Part shown: piece by piece, positions 5,363-6,568 of the stretch
How the letters are laid out: every line of letters starts with the position of its first letter
Numbering within the stretch: the stretch's first letter is position 1
Source: Prochlorococcus sp. AG-686-P16
GTDB lineage: Bacteria > Cyanobacteriota > Cyanobacteriia > PCC-6307 > Cyanobiaceae
Direction of reading: 5' to 3'
Assembly: GCA_003208695.1 (NCBI GenBank)
Contig: QCVY01000047.1
Location: 1 to 6,568 of the forward strand
Length of the DNA stretch: 6,568 nucleotides
The notes under the pieces: model-generated
Database searches by the model: none
What the model was told of the DNA's origin: nothing
Seen by the model: the letters and a program-made list of their open reading frames with translations, nothing else
Made by a program: the position numbers and the translations under genes

Positions 5363-6568
5363 ATGCAAATTATTGAAGAAATCAAAAAGGACGAATTAAT
5401 TAGTAATCCAACTGAAATACAAAAAATTTGTCTTGATAAATTAAAATTAAATCCGTTACCAAATATCAAGAGTGAATACTGGAGACTTTCAAATAAATCC
5501 AAATTTTCAAGCTTTTTAGATCATTCAAATAAAAATAAAAAATCTAAAGTTAATTTCCCATATAAAAAAGCCTCTCACAATATCATTAGACTTATAATTG
5601 GTGAGAACAACCCGATCAATTTAGAAGAAGAAAACTATTCAATAAAAAAATTAAAAGAGATAGAAATAGTAGATTATATTAAAAAAAATATATCAAACTT
5701 TAATCAAAATGATCATTGGAGTGATCTACTCAATCATTGTTTAAGTTCTAAAGAAAACATCTTAGGATTAAAGATTTCTGGCAATAAAATTCCTCCTCTT
5801 GAGATATTCAGCGCTGCCTCACCTGACTCTTTTAATGCTAAAACACTTATTTTATTCTTTGAAAAGAATTCTAAAGTCAATTTATTACAAATTAATCTCG
5901 GAAACGAACATTCTTCACTATCTCAATCCACTTATTTCTGTTTAGAAGAAAATACTTCGGTAAATCATGGTGTAGTTTCCTATGGAGAAAGCAAATCCAA
6001 TTTATTAAATTCTTTAAATGTAATTCAAAAGGCTAAAAGTGAATACAGCTTAGGATCATTACATTTCAAATTTAATTATGCACGATTTGAAATCCGTATT
6101 AATCAATTAGATGGGAATGCCAAAACAAATATAAAAGGAATACAAATAACAAAAAATAACGACCAAATAGCTACTTATACAAAAATGCAATTTAACGGCC
6201 CTAATGGATTTTTAGATCAAATTAATAAATCCTTGGCAGATGATAAATCACATGCTGTCTTTGAAGGTTCCATCATTGTTCCAAAAATTGCGCAAAAGAC
6301 CGATGCGTCACAATTGAGCAGGAATCTACTTTTATCGAGATACGCAAAGATAGATACTAAACCTCAGTTAGAAATAATTGCTGACGACGTAAAATGCAAA
6401 CATGGTGCAACTATTTCACAACTTAATGAAGAAGAACTTTTCTATATGAGATCAAGAGGACTCACGTTAGCAGAAGCCAGTAAACTACAATTAAGTTCCT
6501 ATATACAAGAAATTATTTCAAGTATTCCTATTTCAAAAGATAGATGGGATTTGCTTGATAAAATTTTA
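5363..6568 (+). CDS. sufD: Fe-S cluster assembly protein SufD (3' end outside window)
   Basis: SufD is the SufB paralogue that pairs with it in the SufBC2D scaffold and is needed for iron acquisition. The frame runs open from ATG 5363 through 402 codons to the last base, with no stop. E. coli SufD has 423 residues, so probably only a short C-terminal tail is missing. The start MQIIEEIKKDELI follows the sufC stop by 4 bases. The N-terminal third is divergent and Lys/Asn-rich but keeps SEYWRLSN (37-44), the tryptophan-containing motif common in SufD. The beta-helix core is followed by TKPQLEIIADDVKCKHGATI, containing C345 and H347, which correspond to E. coli C358 and H360 at the SufB-SufD interface. 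EELFYMRSRGL, the shared SufB/SufD C-terminal motif, comes next. In most suf operons sufS follows, but it is not visible here. The product call is firm; residue equivalences are from memory. Confidence 0.95.
   Translation, partial: MQIIEEIKKDELISNPTEIQKICLDKLKLNPLPNIKSEYWRLSNKSKFSSFLDHSNKNKKSKVNFPYKKASHNIIRLIIGENNPINLEEENYSIKKLKEIEIVDYIKKNISNFNQNDHWSDLLNHCLSSKENILGLKISGNKIPPLEIFSAASPDSFNAKTLILFFEKNSKVNLLQINLGNEHSSLSQSTYFCLEENTSVNHGVVSYGESKSNLLNSLNVIQKAKSEYSLGSLHFKFNYARFEIRINQLDGNAKTNIKGIQITKNNDQIATYTKMQFNGPNGFLDQINKSLADDKSHAVFEGSIIVPKIAQKTDASQLSRNLLLSRYAKIDTKPQLEIIADDVKCKHGATISQLNEEELFYMRSRGLTLAEASKLQLSSYIQEIISSIPISKDRWDLLDKIL

Noticed and set aside
5302..5502. 66-codon hydrophobic - strand frame across the sufC-sufD junction
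   Set aside because: It could pass for a small membrane protein, but it is antisense to the end of sufC and the start of sufD. Its hydrophobicity follows from complementing Lys/Asn/Glu-rich codons.
1..6568. CRISPR array, tRNA/rRNA genes, insertion sequences, phage or defence genes
   Set aside because: No regularly spaced repeats, no cloverleaf or rRNA sequence, and no transposase or integrase motifs were seen. The window reads as ordinary core genome.

Overview
The window looks like the chromosome of a marine picocyanobacterium, most likely a low-GC (high-light type) Prochlorococcus. The basis is the very A+T-rich DNA, short intergenic gaps, weak or absent Shine-Dalgarno sequences, a eukaryote-like PGM1-type phosphoglucomutase, a cyanobacterial DUF4912-type protein, and a sufB-sufC-sufD run. 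No marker gene is present that would fix the species, so the assignment is an inference from composition and gene content.

Left part (1-1761, + strand): the 3' end of pgm (glycogen/sugar-phosphate metabolism), then after 34 bases a complete rarA (mgsA), an AAA+ ATPase acting at stalled replication forks. The two are probably co-transcribed. Middle part (1758-3011, - strand): a DUF4912-type protein with a SAP/Rho_N-like N-terminal motif, whose stop codon overlaps the rarA stop convergently. Next come a 201-base spacer with two imperfect dyads and no gene, and a 120-residue protein of unknown function. Right part (3109-6568, + strand): sufB, sufC and the nearly complete sufD, reading off the end of the window as a tight operon (gaps of 18-21 and 4 bases). 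It encodes the SufBCD scaffold that assembles Fe-S clusters, needed in quantity by photosystem I, ferredoxin and other plastid-type Fe-S proteins.

The 120-residue gene and sufB are divergently transcribed from a 97-base region. That region holds a candidate sufB promoter, with a perfect 10-bp palindrome between its -35 and -10 elements. In many cyanobacteria the SufR repressor gene sits divergently upstream of sufB and binds CAAC-N6-GTTG. Here neither sufR nor that operator is visible, and a small protein without a recognisable DNA-binding or metal-binding motif occupies the slot.

I see no mobile element, CRISPR array, tRNA/rRNA or convincing new system. This is mostly core genome. The most question-worthy parts are the divergent suf control region, the 120-residue protein, and the start and C-terminal half of the DUF4912-type gene.
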